A stretch of DNA of 64,000 nucleotides from NCBI RefSeq assembly GCF_015767275.1, contig NZ_JADWMY010000011.1, positions 116,170-180,169 on the forward strand, read 5' to 3'. The notes under the pieces were generated by a model. The model was given only the letters and a program-made list of their open reading frames with translations, had not been told where the DNA came from and did not search any database. A program made the position numbers and the translations under genes. Every line of letters begins with the position of its first letter. Positions within the stretch are counted from its first letter, which is position 1. Origin of the DNA: Herbaspirillum sp. AP02. GTDB taxonomy: Bacteria; Pseudomonadota; Gammaproteobacteria; Burkholderiales; Burkholderiaceae_D. Of the stretch, positions 55,954-64,000 are shown in pieces.

Positions 55954-57517
55954 AGCATTTGTTCTGCCACCGGCTGGCCGCCGCGCGCGGCTAGCCAGGC
56001 GTCCAGCACGGCCTCGCTGCCCTTGGGGAAGTGCAGGCCGAGCTTGGAACGCCGCCACAAGATGTCGGCTGCGCTGGTGGCCCATTCGTGACGTAACAGA
56101 TAATCCACCTCGGCGGCGTAGAGCCCGCCCAGAATCTCTTCTCCCATCTCTTCCAAGGTCTTCTTTCCTTCCAGCAGCCCATGCGTGCGGCTGCCGTAGG
56201 CGCGCGCGTATCGCTGCAATAGTGATGCCGGCAGCCAGTGGTACTGCTGCTGCAGACTTGAAACGTATTGATCGAACTCACGCACCGAACGGTTGGCCGG
56301 CTGCGCGCCGAACAGGTCGCCGCCTGGCAGGCAACCGCCCTCGGTCCACGCGCCGCGCTGGTTGCCCAGTACCGGGGCGATCATGTCCACCGCTTCCTCG
56401 GCCAGCTTGCGGAAGGTGGTGATCTTGCCGCCGAAGACGGAGAGCAACGGGGCGCCATCGGTGTTCAGGTCGAGCTGATAGTCGCGGGTGACGGCCGAGG
56501 CATCGGCGGCAGCATCCTCCAGCAGCGGGCGCACGCCGGAATAGGACCAGACCACGTCGGCCGGGTGAATGGGCTTGTCGAAATAGCGATTGGCCAGTTG
56601 GCAGAGGTAGCCGATCTCGTCCTCGGAAATGGCGACGTTTTCCACCTTGCCCTTGTATTCGATATCGGTGGTGCCGATCAGGGTGAAGTCGCGCTCGTAG
56701 GGAATGGCGAAGACGATGCGGCCATCCGGGTTCTGGAAGATGTAGGCGTGGTCATGGTCGAACAGGCGCTTGACCACGATATGGCTGCCCTTGACCAGGC
56801 GTACCGATTGCTGGAGTGCACGTGGGCAGCACCGCCCAGGAATTGGGCCACCCAGGGGCCGGCGGCGTTGACCACGCAACGCGCACGCAGCTGCATGGCA
56901 TGACCATCGGCGCGCCGCAGCGTGGCTTGCCAGCCATTGTCCTGGCGGCTCAGCGACTCGCAGCGGGTGCGGGTCATGATGTGAGCGCCTTTCTCGGCGG
57001 CATCCATGGCGTTCAGCACCACCAGGCGGGCATCGTCGACCCAGCCATCGGAATAGACGAAGCCGCGGGTGAACTGCGACTTCAAGGGTGCACCCGACGG
57101 GTGACGACGCAGGTCCAGCGCACGCGAACCCGGCAGCAGTTCGCGCCGGGCCAGGTGGTCGTAGAGGAACATGCCCAGGCGGATCAGCCAGGCCGGGCGC
57201 TGGCCCTGGTCATGCGGCATGACAAAACGCAGCGGCCACATGATGTGGGGGGCGCTGCGCAGGAGCACCTCGCGTTCGATCAGGGCCTTGCGCACCAGGC
57301 CGAACTCGTAGTGCTCCAGATAGCGCAGGCCACCGTGGATGAGCTTGCTGGAGGACGACGAGGTGTGCTGTGCCAGGTCGTGCTGCTCGCACAGCGCCAC
57401 CGAGAGGCCGCGTCCGGCGGCGTCACGGGCGATGCCGGCGCCGTTGATGCCGCCGCCGACCACCAGCAGGTCGTATTGCGGAGGATAGGTGATGCCTTCG
57501 GTGCCACGTGCTTTCAT
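55935..57517 (-). pseudogene. glpD: Glycerol-3-phosphate dehydrogenase, split by a frameshift
   Basis: FAD enzyme that turns sn-glycerol 3-phosphate into dihydroxyacetone phosphate at the membrane. The first part (57517 down to about 56808) has DLLVVGGGINGAGIARDAAGRGL (FAD motif, in part) and SSKLIHGGLRYLEHYEFGLV; the second, in another frame, begins QQSVRLVKGSHIVVKRLFDH and runs to the stop at 55935. The break is at 56806-56809, where AGCAATCGG reads as if one base were lost from a Ser-Asn-Ser codon run. With one added base the full frame is about 527 residues, the family norm. Either a genuine mutation or a sequence error; downstream of the phn transporter on one transcript. Confidence 0.85.
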
Positions 57518-57535
57518 GCAGGCCTCGCTTCAGGA

Positions 57536-58369
57536 TTAGAGAATGCGCTTGCGGATCTGGGTCACCACCACTTCGGTGACGATCACGATGGCGAAGATGG
57601 AGACCAGCACGGTGGCCACGCGCGGCCACTGGAACAGGTTCAGGGCAGTGTCCAGCACCATGCCCACGCCACCGGCGCCGACGATGCCCAGCACGGCCGA
57701 TTCACGCACGTTGATGTCCCAGCGCAGCAGCACGATGGACATGAAGGCAGGCTTCAACTGCGGCCAGTAGCCGTACCAGATTTCGGAGAATTTGCTGGCG
57801 CCCGAAGCCTGCAGGGCTTCGATGGGGCCACGCGGCATCTGCTCGATGGTTTCACCGGCCATCTTGCCGACAAAGCCGATGGAACGGAAAGCGATGGCCA
57901 GGGTACCGGCCAGCGGGCCGGGGCCAAAGATGGCCAGGAACAGTAGCGCCCAGACCAGCGAATTGACCGAACGGCTGGCCACCAGCACGATGCGGGCGAA
58001 CAGGTTCAGGGCAGGGTTGCGGGTCAGGTTGGGGGCGACCAGCAGGCCGAAGGGAATCGCCAGCACGATGGAGAACAGGGTGCCGAGGGTGGCGATGTGC
58101 AGCGTCTCGACCAGGCCGGCCTTCACGTCGGTGCCGAAGTATTCCCAGTCGACGGGCCACATGCGGGAGAGCATGTCGCTCATCTGTTCCGGCGCATCGT
58201 AGAGGAACTCGGGAATGATTTCGATATAGCGCAGCGACTGCACCACGGCCAGCGCGATGACCAGCCACACCGTGAAGCGCAGTACGCGCTGCAGCGGCGT
58301 GTGGCGTTGCCATTCGCGCTCGGCCGGGTTGAGCGCCGCCGGGGGACGGGGGAGGACGGTATCAGACAT
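57536..58369 (-). CDS. phnE: Phosphonate-type ABC transporter permease (second PhnE)
   Basis: 277-residue inner-membrane permease with about six helices, including FTVWLVIALAVVQSL and the PhnE-type EAA loop FVGKMAGETIEQMPRGPIEALQASGASK in part, then GYWPQLKPAFMS and VGAGGVGMVLD. The start at 58369 ([10 protein letters not shown]) overlaps the other permease gene by 8 nt. glpD follows 18 nt downstream on the same strand. Confidence 0.9.
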   Translation of the reverse strand: MSDTVLPRPPAALNPAEREWQRHTPLQRVLRFTVWLVIALAVVQSLRYIEIIPEFLYDAPEQMSDMLSRMWPVDWEYFGTDVKAGLVETLHIATLGTLFSIVLAIPFGLLVAPNLTRNPALNLFARIVLVASRSVNSLVWALLFLAIFGPGPLAGTLAIAFRSIGFVGKMAGETIEQMPRGPIEALQASGASKFSEIWYGYWPQLKPAFMSIVLLRWDINVRESAVLGIVGAGGVGMVLDTALNLFQWPRVATVLVSIFAIVIVTEVVVTQIRKRIL

Positions 58370-59177
58370 TGAAGACCTTCTTGACCGAATTCGCCAGCAG
58401 TTCGCCGACGACGATGATGGTGATGATGGTGACCAGGATGGTGAGCACGAAGTCGTAGTCGAAGCGCTGGAAGGCAGAGAACAGCACGCCGCCCACACCA
58501 CCGGCGCCGACGATGCCGACCATGGTGGAATTGCGCAGGTTGGAGTCGAGCTGGTAGGTGGAGAAACCGACAAAGCGTGACATCACCTGCGGCAGCACGC
58601 CGAACAGGATCACGTTCATGAAGGACGCACCAGTGGCGCGGATGGCTTCGACCTGCTTGATGGAGATTTCCTCGATGGCTTCGGCGAAGAGCTTGCCGAT
58701 GAAACCGATGGAGGCCACGATCAGCGCCAGTACGCCGGCCAGGGCGCCAAAGCCGACCGCCTTGACGAACAGGATGGCCACGATCACCGGGTGCAGCGAG
58801 CGGCAGACCGATACCAGCGCGCGGGCCGGCCAGGAGATCCATGCCGGCATCAGGTTGCGCGCGCCCATGAGGCCGATGGGCAGCGACAGCAGGATGCCGA
58901 ACAGCGAGGCCAGCACGGCGATCTGCAGGGTTTCCTTGATGCCGCCCCAGAGGATGTCGCCCTTGGACAGGTCAGGCGGGAACATGCGGCCGAGGAACTT
59001 GGCGCCATTGCCCAGGCCCGAGGAGAAGCGCTCCCAGGAGAATCCCAGCTGGGTGGCGGCGTAGATCGCGTAGAGGGCGATCAGCCAGATCACCACGCGG
59101 GTCGCCAGCTGCGGCTTGAAGGCCAGGCTCACGCGGGTGCTGGCGCTCTGTGGGGTGGGGGGAGTTGCGGTCGTCAT
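58362..59177 (-). CDS. phnE: Phosphonate-type ABC transporter permease (first PhnE)
   Basis: 271-residue inner-membrane permease. SPOT features: [21 protein letters not shown], then [28 protein letters not shown] in part as the ATPase-contact loop, and [11 protein letters not shown]. It pairs with the next permease as a heterodimer (paralogous PhnE1/PhnE2 layout). Overlaps phnC by 4 nt and the second phnE by 8 nt. Confidence 0.9.
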   Translation of the reverse strand: MTTATPPTPQSASTRVSLAFKPQLATRVVIWLIALYAIYAATQLGFSWERFSSGLGNGAKFLGRMFPPDLSKGDILWGGIKETLQIAVLASLFGILLSLPIGLMGARNLMPAWISWPARALVSVCRSLHPVIVAILFVKAVGFGALAGVLALIVASIGFIGKLFAEAIEEISIKQVEAIRATGASFMNVILFGVLPQVMSRFVGFSTYQLDSNLRNSTMVGIVGAGGVGGVLFSAFQRFDYDFVLTILVTIITIIVVGELLANSVKKVFNV

Positions 59178-59944
59178 GCTAGCCAGTCCTCGCCACCGTA
59201 GATCTGCTTGAGGAAGTCATCCGACAGGTTCTCGGCATTGCCGTCATAGATCACGTGGCCGCCGGACATGCCGATGATGCGATCGGCGTAGCGCTTGGCC
59301 AGTTCGACGTCGTGAATGTTGACGATGACGGGGATCTTCTGGGCGCGACCTTGTTCCTTCAGCAGCGAGATAATCTCGAAGGAGGTCTTGGGGTCCAGCG
59401 AGGAGGTCGGCTCGTCGGCCAGCAGCAGGCGCGGGCGCTGCATCAGGGCGCGGGCGATGCCCACGCGCTGGCGCTGACCACCGGAAAGCGCATCGGCGCG
59501 CTGGTTGGCGAAGTTGCCCAGGCCGACGGTGTCCAGCAGTTCGAAGGCGTGGGCGATGTCTTCCTTGCTGAAGTTGCGACGCCATGCGGTGAAGGCGTTG
59601 ACGTAGCCCAGGCGTCCGCACAGGAGGTTCTCCATCACGGACAGGCGCTCGACCAGGTTGTATTCCTGGAACACCATGCCGATATGGCGACGCTGCTCGC
59701 GCAGGGCGCGACCGCGCAGCTCGGCCAGGTTCACGCGCTTGCCTTCGCCCTCGAACCAGATCGCACCGCGGCTGGGATCGACCAGGCGGTTGATGCAGCG
59801 GATCAGGGTCGACTTGCCGGTACCGGAAGGGCCGATGATGGCGACCAGGCCGGCATCGCCGATCTTCAGGTCGATGCCCTTGAGGATGGGATGGCCGGGC
59901 TTGTATTCCTTGACCAGGCCCTGGATTTCGATGGCGTGTGACAT
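59174..59944 (-). CDS. phnC: Phosphonate-type ABC transporter ATP-binding protein
   Basis: 256-residue ATPase: [20 protein letters not shown], Walker [11 protein letters not shown]-loop [12 protein letters not shown], signature [15 protein letters not shown], Walker [18 protein letters not shown]. The PhnC-type segment [18 protein letters not shown] is present. It follows phnD after 167 nt containing two stem-loops, and overlaps the first permease gene. Confidence 0.92.
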   Translation of the reverse strand: MSHAIEIQGLVKEYKPGHPILKGIDLKIGDAGLVAIIGPSGTGKSTLIRCINRLVDPSRGAIWFEGEGKRVNLAELRGRALREQRRHIGMVFQEYNLVERLSVMENLLCGRLGYVNAFTAWRRNFSKEDIAHAFELLDTVGLGNFANQRADALSGGQRQRVGIARALMQRPRLLLADEPTSSLDPKTSFEIISLLKEQGRAQKIPVIVNIHDVELAKRYADRIIGMSGGHVIYDGNAENLSDDFLKQIYGGEDWLA

Positions 59945-60111
59945 GGGAGGCGCTTTCTCTGGTGATGCGCGGCCGTTCGCGGGATGCGAGGGGCCGCGGC
60001 CCGTGCGCTGGGCGCGGGCCGTGTTGCTTTATTCGGTGTATGACGGGTACTGCGGCACCCGGGCCAGGACGGCCACGGGTGCGGTGCCGGAGCGGAGCTC
60101 AGGCTCCGGGC
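59945..60111 (-). other. Stem-loops between phnD and phnC
   Basis: One hairpin directly after the phnD stop (CCGGAGC at 60087-60093 with GCTCCGG at 60103-60109) and a GC-rich one near 60000-60025 (CGGCCCG with a bulged GGGCCG arm). No T-run follows either on the minus strand. They probably shape phnD mRNA level relative to the permease genes. Confidence 0.55.
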
Positions 60112-61101
60112 TTACTTCTTGCCGGCGTTCTGCTTGTCGTAGGCGGCGCGGTTGAAGGATTCACCGGCAGAATGGGCGACGAAGCGCACCATCTCGAAGT
60201 CCTTCTTGTAGTTGATCGGATAGAAGCGATCGGAACCCGCAAAGGCCTTCTTCAGCTCATCGGTGAAGCGGTAGTCGTAGAAGCACTTGAGCATCTTGTC
60301 GCGGAAGTTCGGCTCCAGGTCGTGCGCGTAGGCGAAGTCCTGGGTGGGGAATTTCTCGCTGTGCCAGATGACGCGGAAGTTCTCGGCCTTGATCACGCCG
60401 CGCTCGACCATGCGGTCGAAGACGTCGGAGGCGATGGCGGCAGCGTCATAGTCGCCCGAGTTCACGCCCAGGATGGACTGGTCGTGCTTGCCGGAGAAGA
60501 TGACCTTGTAGTCCTTGTCCGGGGTCACGCCCAGCTTGGGGAACAGGGCCATCGGCGCCATGTGGCCGGAGTTGGAGGAGGGCGCGGTGTGCGCGACCTT
60601 CTTGCCCTTGAGATCGGTCATCTTCTGGATCGGGCTATCCTTGCGCACGATCACGTTCAGGGTATAGCCCTGGTAGCCCTTGGCATCGCCGATGACGGCG
60701 AATGGCACAGCGCCGGCGATGTTGACGGCGAAGTTGGTGGGGCCCGGCGAGAAGCCGCCGACGTGCAGGCGGCCGGAGCGCATGGCTTCGATTTCAGCGG
60801 CATTGGACTGCACCTGGAAGAACACCACCTTCTTGGCGGTGCACTGCGACAGGTAGTCGGTGAAGGGCTTGAAGATCTTGTCGTAGACGGCCGGGTCTTC
60901 CACCGGGGTGAAGGTGAAGACCAGGGTGTTGGGGTTCTTCAGCTTCTTGGGATCGGTGGGGGTGTCGGCGGTGAGGTCGTTGTTGGCGTCGCAGTACTGC
61001 TGGTCGAGGTCACCGCGGTTGGTGCAGGTGTCCTGGGCAAAGGCGATGGCCGGCGCGGCAAGCGCGAGGGCCAACAGGGTCTTGATCAGACGCTGGGTCA
61101 T
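60112..61101 (-). CDS. phnD: Phosphonate-type ABC transporter substrate-binding protein
   Basis: 329-residue periplasmic binding protein. Signal peptide MTQRLIKTLLALALAAPAIA then FAQD. The core matches PhnD: LVFTFTPVEDPAVYDKIFKP, the ligand loop GGFSPGPTNFAVNI, and DLKGKKVAHTAPSSNSGHMAP. An added N-terminal Cys-containing segment (DTCTNRGDLDQQYC) could form a disulfide. First gene of the transporter operon, divergent from the TctD-like gene. Ligand not certain: a phosphonate, phosphite or a glycerol-phosphate compound. Confidence 0.9.
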   Translation of the reverse strand: MTQRLIKTLLALALAAPAIAFAQDTCTNRGDLDQQYCDANNDLTADTPTDPKKLKNPNTLVFTFTPVEDPAVYDKIFKPFTDYLSQCTAKKVVFFQVQSNAAEIEAMRSGRLHVGGFSPGPTNFAVNIAGAVPFAVIGDAKGYQGYTLNVIVRKDSPIQKMTDLKGKKVAHTAPSSNSGHMAPMALFPKLGVTPDKDYKVIFSGKHDQSILGVNSGDYDAAAIASDVFDRMVERGVIKAENFRVIWHSEKFPTQDFAYAHDLEPNFRDKMLKCFYDYRFTDELKKAFAGSDRFYPINYKKDFEMVRFVAHSAGESFNRAAYDKQNAGKK

Positions 61102-61249
61102 GCTGTCTCCTAGAGATGGTTTTGGTCTTGGTGCCGGTCGCGACGGCTGGATGATCAGGTGCTGGCCGGCGATGTGCGGGAGTGTAGGCGAGCGGGACGG
61201 CTTTTACTACCGCATCGCGGTCGCAAAGCGGGGGTTTCCTTGCAGCCGC

Positions 61250-61278
61250 CTTTCCAGTGGCTTTCAATCTGCTTTCAA
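61250..61278. promoter_or_regulatory. Triple direct repeat (PhoB/OmpR-type operator)
   Basis: CTTTCCAGTGG, CTTTCAATCTG, CTTTCAA: three CTTTC repeats beginning at 61250, 61261 and 61272, exactly 11 bp apart. The spacing is that of PhoB-family operators (CTGTCAT-N4-CTGTCAT); two of the repeats match five of seven bases. It lies between phnD and the response-regulator gene. Confidence 0.6.
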
Positions 61279-61380
61279 AGCGGCTCCGCCACGGCCCCTT
61301 GCTGGACTCGTGCAGGGCTCGCGCTGGGGGAAGTTTGGCGGTATAAAGGCGGCTTACCAACGATAACGACATGGGACATC

Positions 61381-62067
61381 ATGCATATCCTGCTGGTGGA
61401 GGACGACATCGACATGTCGCGTGCGCTGTTGAGAGCGCTGGAACGACGCGGCTTCCAGGTCACGCATTGCGGCGATGGCATCAGCGCGCTGTCGCAGATC
61501 AAGGATGGGGTAGGCGACCTGGTGGTGCTGGACCTCAACATCCCCGGACTGGATGGGTTGCATCTGCTGCAGCGGATACGTTCGCAGGATATCGGCACGC
61601 CGGTGATCGTGCTGACTGCACGCGGGGCGGTCGGTGACAGGGTGGTCGGGCTCAATGCCGGTGCCGATGATTATCTGGCCAAGCCCTTCGATCTGGATGA
61701 ACTGGATGCGCGCATCCGTGCCTTGCTGCGTCGTCGCACCAACGCCGATGACGGTGTGCAGCGTTGCGGCAGGCTGCGTTTCGATCGTGGTTCCGGTGCC
61801 TTCTATTGCGGCGACGATCCGCTGGAGTTGACGCCGCGCGAGCATACGCTCCTGAAGGCGCTGATCGCCAAGCCGGGGCATGCGGTGACCAAGGAAAAGC
61901 TGTTCCGGCTGGTGTTTCCGATGGAAGAGAATACGCAACTGGAGGCCATCGAGGTGGTGGTGCATCGCGTGCGCAAGAAGCTCATTGAAACCGGTACGGA
62001 AATCATGACCTTGCGCGGGCTGGGTTATCTGTTGCGTGACAGGCAGCAGCAGACGGGCGGGGACTGA
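61381..62067 (+). CDS. OmpR-family response regulator (TctD-like)
   Basis: 228 residues: receiver domain with phospho-acceptor Asp51 (VVLDLNIPG), acidic Glu7-Asp8-Asp9, Thr79 and Lys101 (LAKPFD), then a winged helix (about 130-225; LTPREHTLLKALIAKPGHAVTKEKLF in part, and VVVHRVRKKL). It resembles TctD/QmpR-type regulators. It is followed by its sensor kinase gene and is divergent from the phn-glpD operon, its most likely target. Confidence 0.92.
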   Translation: MHILLVEDDIDMSRALLRALERRGFQVTHCGDGISALSQIKDGVGDLVVLDLNIPGLDGLHLLQRIRSQDIGTPVIVLTARGAVGDRVVGLNAGADDYLAKPFDLDELDARIRALLRRRTNADDGVQRCGRLRFDRGSGAFYCGDDPLELTPREHTLLKALIAKPGHAVTKEKLFRLVFPMEENTQLEAIEVVVHRVRKKLIETGTEIMTLRGLGYLLRDRQQQTGGD

Positions 62068-62071
62068 GGTC

Positions 62072-63475
62072 GTGGCGCATCTGTTTTCGCGGCGACGCTC
62101 GGTACGCGCCTATCTGCTGGCGTGGATCATCTCGCCAATTGCCTTGTTCATCGTCATCGATTCCTTCTCCCTGTATCGCAATACGCTGGAGTCGGTCAAC
62201 ACGGCCTATGACCGGATGCTGATTGCCTCGGTACATTCCATCGGTGATCTGCTGCGTATCGAGAATGGCGAGTTGAAGGCGTCGCTGCCCTATGCGGCGC
62301 TGGAGATCTACGAGGCGGATTATTCGAGCCGGATGATCTATCGCATCAATGATCTGGAGGGGAAGTTCTTCGACGGCGATGCCGACCTGCCGACCTACAA
62401 GGGCAAGGCGGACAAGGAGGCCATCTATCCGGCGCTGGCGCATATCTACGAAGACAATTACAACGGCGTACCCGTACGGGTGGCGGCGTTGTTCCAGCCG
62501 GTGGTAACCAATGACCCGCGCGGTGCGGCGCTGGTCCAGGTGGCGGAGACGATGGAGAATCGCAGTGCCCTGGCACGCAAGATCTTCTGGGAAACCCTGA
62601 TTCGCCAGGCGGCGTTATTGGTGGTGATCGTGTCGGTGACGCTGTATGTGGTGCGACGGGCGTTGCAGCCTGTGGATGCCTTGCGCCGACAGCTGGATGA
62701 GCGGCCGGCTGATGACCTGTCGCCGGTAGCGCCGCCGATGGCCCCGCGTGAGTTGCAGCCCTTCATCGATGCGCTGAACCAGTTGATGGTGCGATTACGG
62801 CGTCTGCTGGATCACCAACAACGCTTCGTGGCCAATGCCTCGCATCAGCTGCGTACGCCACTGGCCGTATTGAAGACGCAGCTACAGTCAGGCTTGCGCG
62901 GGGATGCGCCGGCGCAGGAGATCCTGCAGGAGATGTCGGGGACGGTGGAGCGGGCGACCACCCTGGCCAATCAGTTGCTGTCGCTGGCCAAGGTGGAACA
63001 GATACGCGGGCGGGGAGTGCAGGAGGTCTGTGATCTCGGCATGCTGGCGCGCGAAACGGCGGTGGACTTATCGCCACTGATTGCGGAGAAGGATCTGGAC
63101 TTCGAGCTGGAAGCCGACAAGATCTTGGTGATGGGGCATCCGTGGATGATCGGTGAGCTGATCTCGAATCTCTTGCACAACGCGATCCGGCATACGCCGG
63201 TACGGGGACGACTGGGGATTCGCATCAGCGCAAGGGAGGAAGTGGCGGAGTTGCTGATCTGGGATAGCGGAGAGGGTATCGATGCAGCCGCCATGGAGAA
63301 CGTATTCAAGGCATTTTCCTCAAATGGCTCCTCTTCAGGGGGACTGGGACTGACGATCTGTGGAGAGATCGTTGACTCGATGCAGGCAACCATCAACTTG
63401 CGCAATCGCTTGGGAAACAATGCTCGGGTGGACGGGCTGGATGCGCTGGTGCACTTCCGGATTGTGACTGACTGA
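62072..63475 (+). CDS. Sensor histidine kinase (TctE-like)
   Basis: 467 residues from a GTG start. Membrane helix at about 13-35, a periplasmic 2CSK-type sensor domain (about 36-170), a second helix (about 178-195), HAMP-like linker, then HisKA with the phospho-acceptor His258 in ANASHQLRTPL and HATPase (N-box NLLHNAIRHTP, G1 DSGEGID, G2 GGLGLTI). The GTG at 62072 sits 4 nt after the regulator stop; an ATG at 62036 would overlap the regulator by 32 nt and is an alternative. TctE relatives sense tricarboxylates, but the ligand here is open. Confidence 0.9.
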   Translation: MAHLFSRRRSVRAYLLAWIISPIALFIVIDSFSLYRNTLESVNTAYDRMLIASVHSIGDLLRIENGELKASLPYAALEIYEADYSSRMIYRINDLEGKFFDGDADLPTYKGKADKEAIYPALAHIYEDNYNGVPVRVAALFQPVVTNDPRGAALVQVAETMENRSALARKIFWETLIRQAALLVVIVSVTLYVVRRALQPVDALRRQLDERPADDLSPVAPPMAPRELQPFIDALNQLMVRLRRLLDHQQRFVANASHQLRTPLAVLKTQLQSGLRGDAPAQEILQEMSGTVERATTLANQLLSLAKVEQIRGRGVQEVCDLGMLARETAVDLSPLIAEKDLDFELEADKILVMGHPWMIGELISNLLHNAIRHTPVRGRLGIRISAREEVAELLIWDSGEGIDAAAMENVFKAFSSNGSSSGGLGLTICGEIVDSMQATINLRNRLGNNARVDGLDALVHFRIVTD

Positions 63476-64000
63476 ATTTACAGGGGCTGTGGAAAACTTA
63501 GTTTTTCTCGGCCCGGGATGCTTGATGTTTTCGCTGGAGCGTTGTGTTGGAAGGGCCTGTGTATAAGTTTTTACTTGCTTGAGTGCTCATCCGGGTTTTG
63601 CATATCTGGGCTGAAAGCCTTGCTGCAAGCGGCTTTCTGGATAGCGCAAGCTGATGCTATGGATGCTTGTAGGCGGATGAATTGTTAGAGATGCCGGCCA
63701 AGCCGGCTTTTTTATTGTTCTTCGGGATCACGTACTGGATTGGCAAGTGTTAATGAACGTTTATCCAGCGATTGATTTGGGGCTGATACGAGACCAATTG
63801 AGTTTTCGCCTGTGCATAAGAGGAACGACGGTTGCCCACTTGATGTTTCGCGCTGTGGATAAGACATCTTCAGAAGATATCCAACAGAAGGACTTTATCG
63901 TTCGGTCGACTTGCCCTGCGCGATCCGGACACCGACGTTTCCAAACACAAACATGGTGTGGTCCGCAGACGGTGATCGATGAGTCAGTTCAGCTTTTCTC
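63476..64000. other. Non-coding region with DnaA-box cluster (possible replication-origin DNA)
   Basis: No protein gene. It is AT-richer than its neighbours and has four DnaA-box-like nonamers, all with the box on the minus strand: TTTTCCACA (63488-63496), TTATACACA (63558-63566), TTATGCACA (63811-63819) and TTATCCACA (63854-63862), three of which fit TTATNCACA. They share the flank CTGTG-N-ATAAG. A terminator-like hairpin is at 63693-63713. It could be oriC next to dnaA, or a DnaA-titrating region; the window ends before a neighbour gene can decide. Confidence 0.5.
63693..63713 (+). terminator. Terminator-like hairpin in the DnaA-box region
   Basis: GCCGGC-CAA-GCCGGC followed by TTTTTTA, about 220 nt past the kinase stop. 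It may end the kinase transcript or an unseen small RNA. Confidence 0.7.

Noticed and set aside
56800..56815. Programmed frameshift in glpD.
   Set aside because: No slippery heptamer and no obvious pseudoknot; a mutation or sequence error is simpler.

Overview
The window looks like a chromosomal segment of a GC-rich betaproteobacterium. The gene content and order (topB-smg-dprA opposite def, a MerR/LiuR-controlled leucine-degradation operon, and a long urtABCDE-ureDABCEFGJ block) fit Oxalobacteraceae, most likely Herbaspirillum or a close relative. That taxonomic call is inference from gene order and protein flavour; no database was searched. I see no insertion sequence, prophage, CRISPR array, rRNA or tRNA.

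Layout. (1) 1-3.2 kb: topB (cut by the window edge), smg and dprA on the minus strand, with def divergent and closed by a strong terminator; the usual fmt partner of def is absent here. (2) 3.2-13.5 kb: an MBL-fold hydrolase, then liuR and a plus-strand operon for leucine/isovalerate breakdown (liuA, liuB, liuD, liuE) interleaved with a DsbA-fold isomerase, a YchJ-like protein, a second MBL-fold hydrolase and a YbaK-type deacylase. The hydratase gene liuC is missing. Two LiuR-type palindromes flank liuR. (3) 13.6-29.4 kb: mixed housekeeping and accessory genes: nitronate monooxygenase, alpha/beta hydrolase, two MFS carriers, a stand-alone HD-GYP protein, a HisC-type aminotransferase, AraC- and Crp-type regulators, an acyl-CoA ligase, a BASS transporter, ettA and rarD. 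(4) 29.4-37.8 kb: a minus-strand operon under a FadR-type GntR regulator: an Opp/Dpp-type ABC importer, an amidase and ureidoglycolate lyase, pointing to uptake and breakdown of a nitrogenous compound. (5) 38.1-43.8 kb: a Bcr/CflA exporter, then a solute-binding lipoprotein without transporter partners placed 22 nt ahead of a membrane diguanylate cyclase, then a di-iron ferritin-like protein. (6) 44.1-56 kb: urea ABC transporter (urtABCDE) and urease (ureDABCEFG plus ureJ), preceded by a sigma-54-type promoter and NtrC-like sites. (7) 55.9-63.5 kb: glpD, broken by a one-base frameshift, behind a phosphonate-type ABC transporter (phnD-phnC-phnE-phnE), with a TctD/TctE-like two-component system divergent. 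(8) 63.5-64 kb: non-coding, with four DnaA-box-like sites in one orientation and a terminator-like hairpin.

Shared themes are nitrogen scavenging (amidase, AllA, urea uptake and hydrolysis) and organic-acid catabolism. The three ABC operons that start with a binding-protein gene all have a strong stem-loop directly after that gene. The most interesting items are the binding-protein/diguanylate-cyclase pair, the phn-glpD operon facing its own two-component system and a PhoB-like triple direct repeat, the glpD frameshift, and the DnaA-box cluster.
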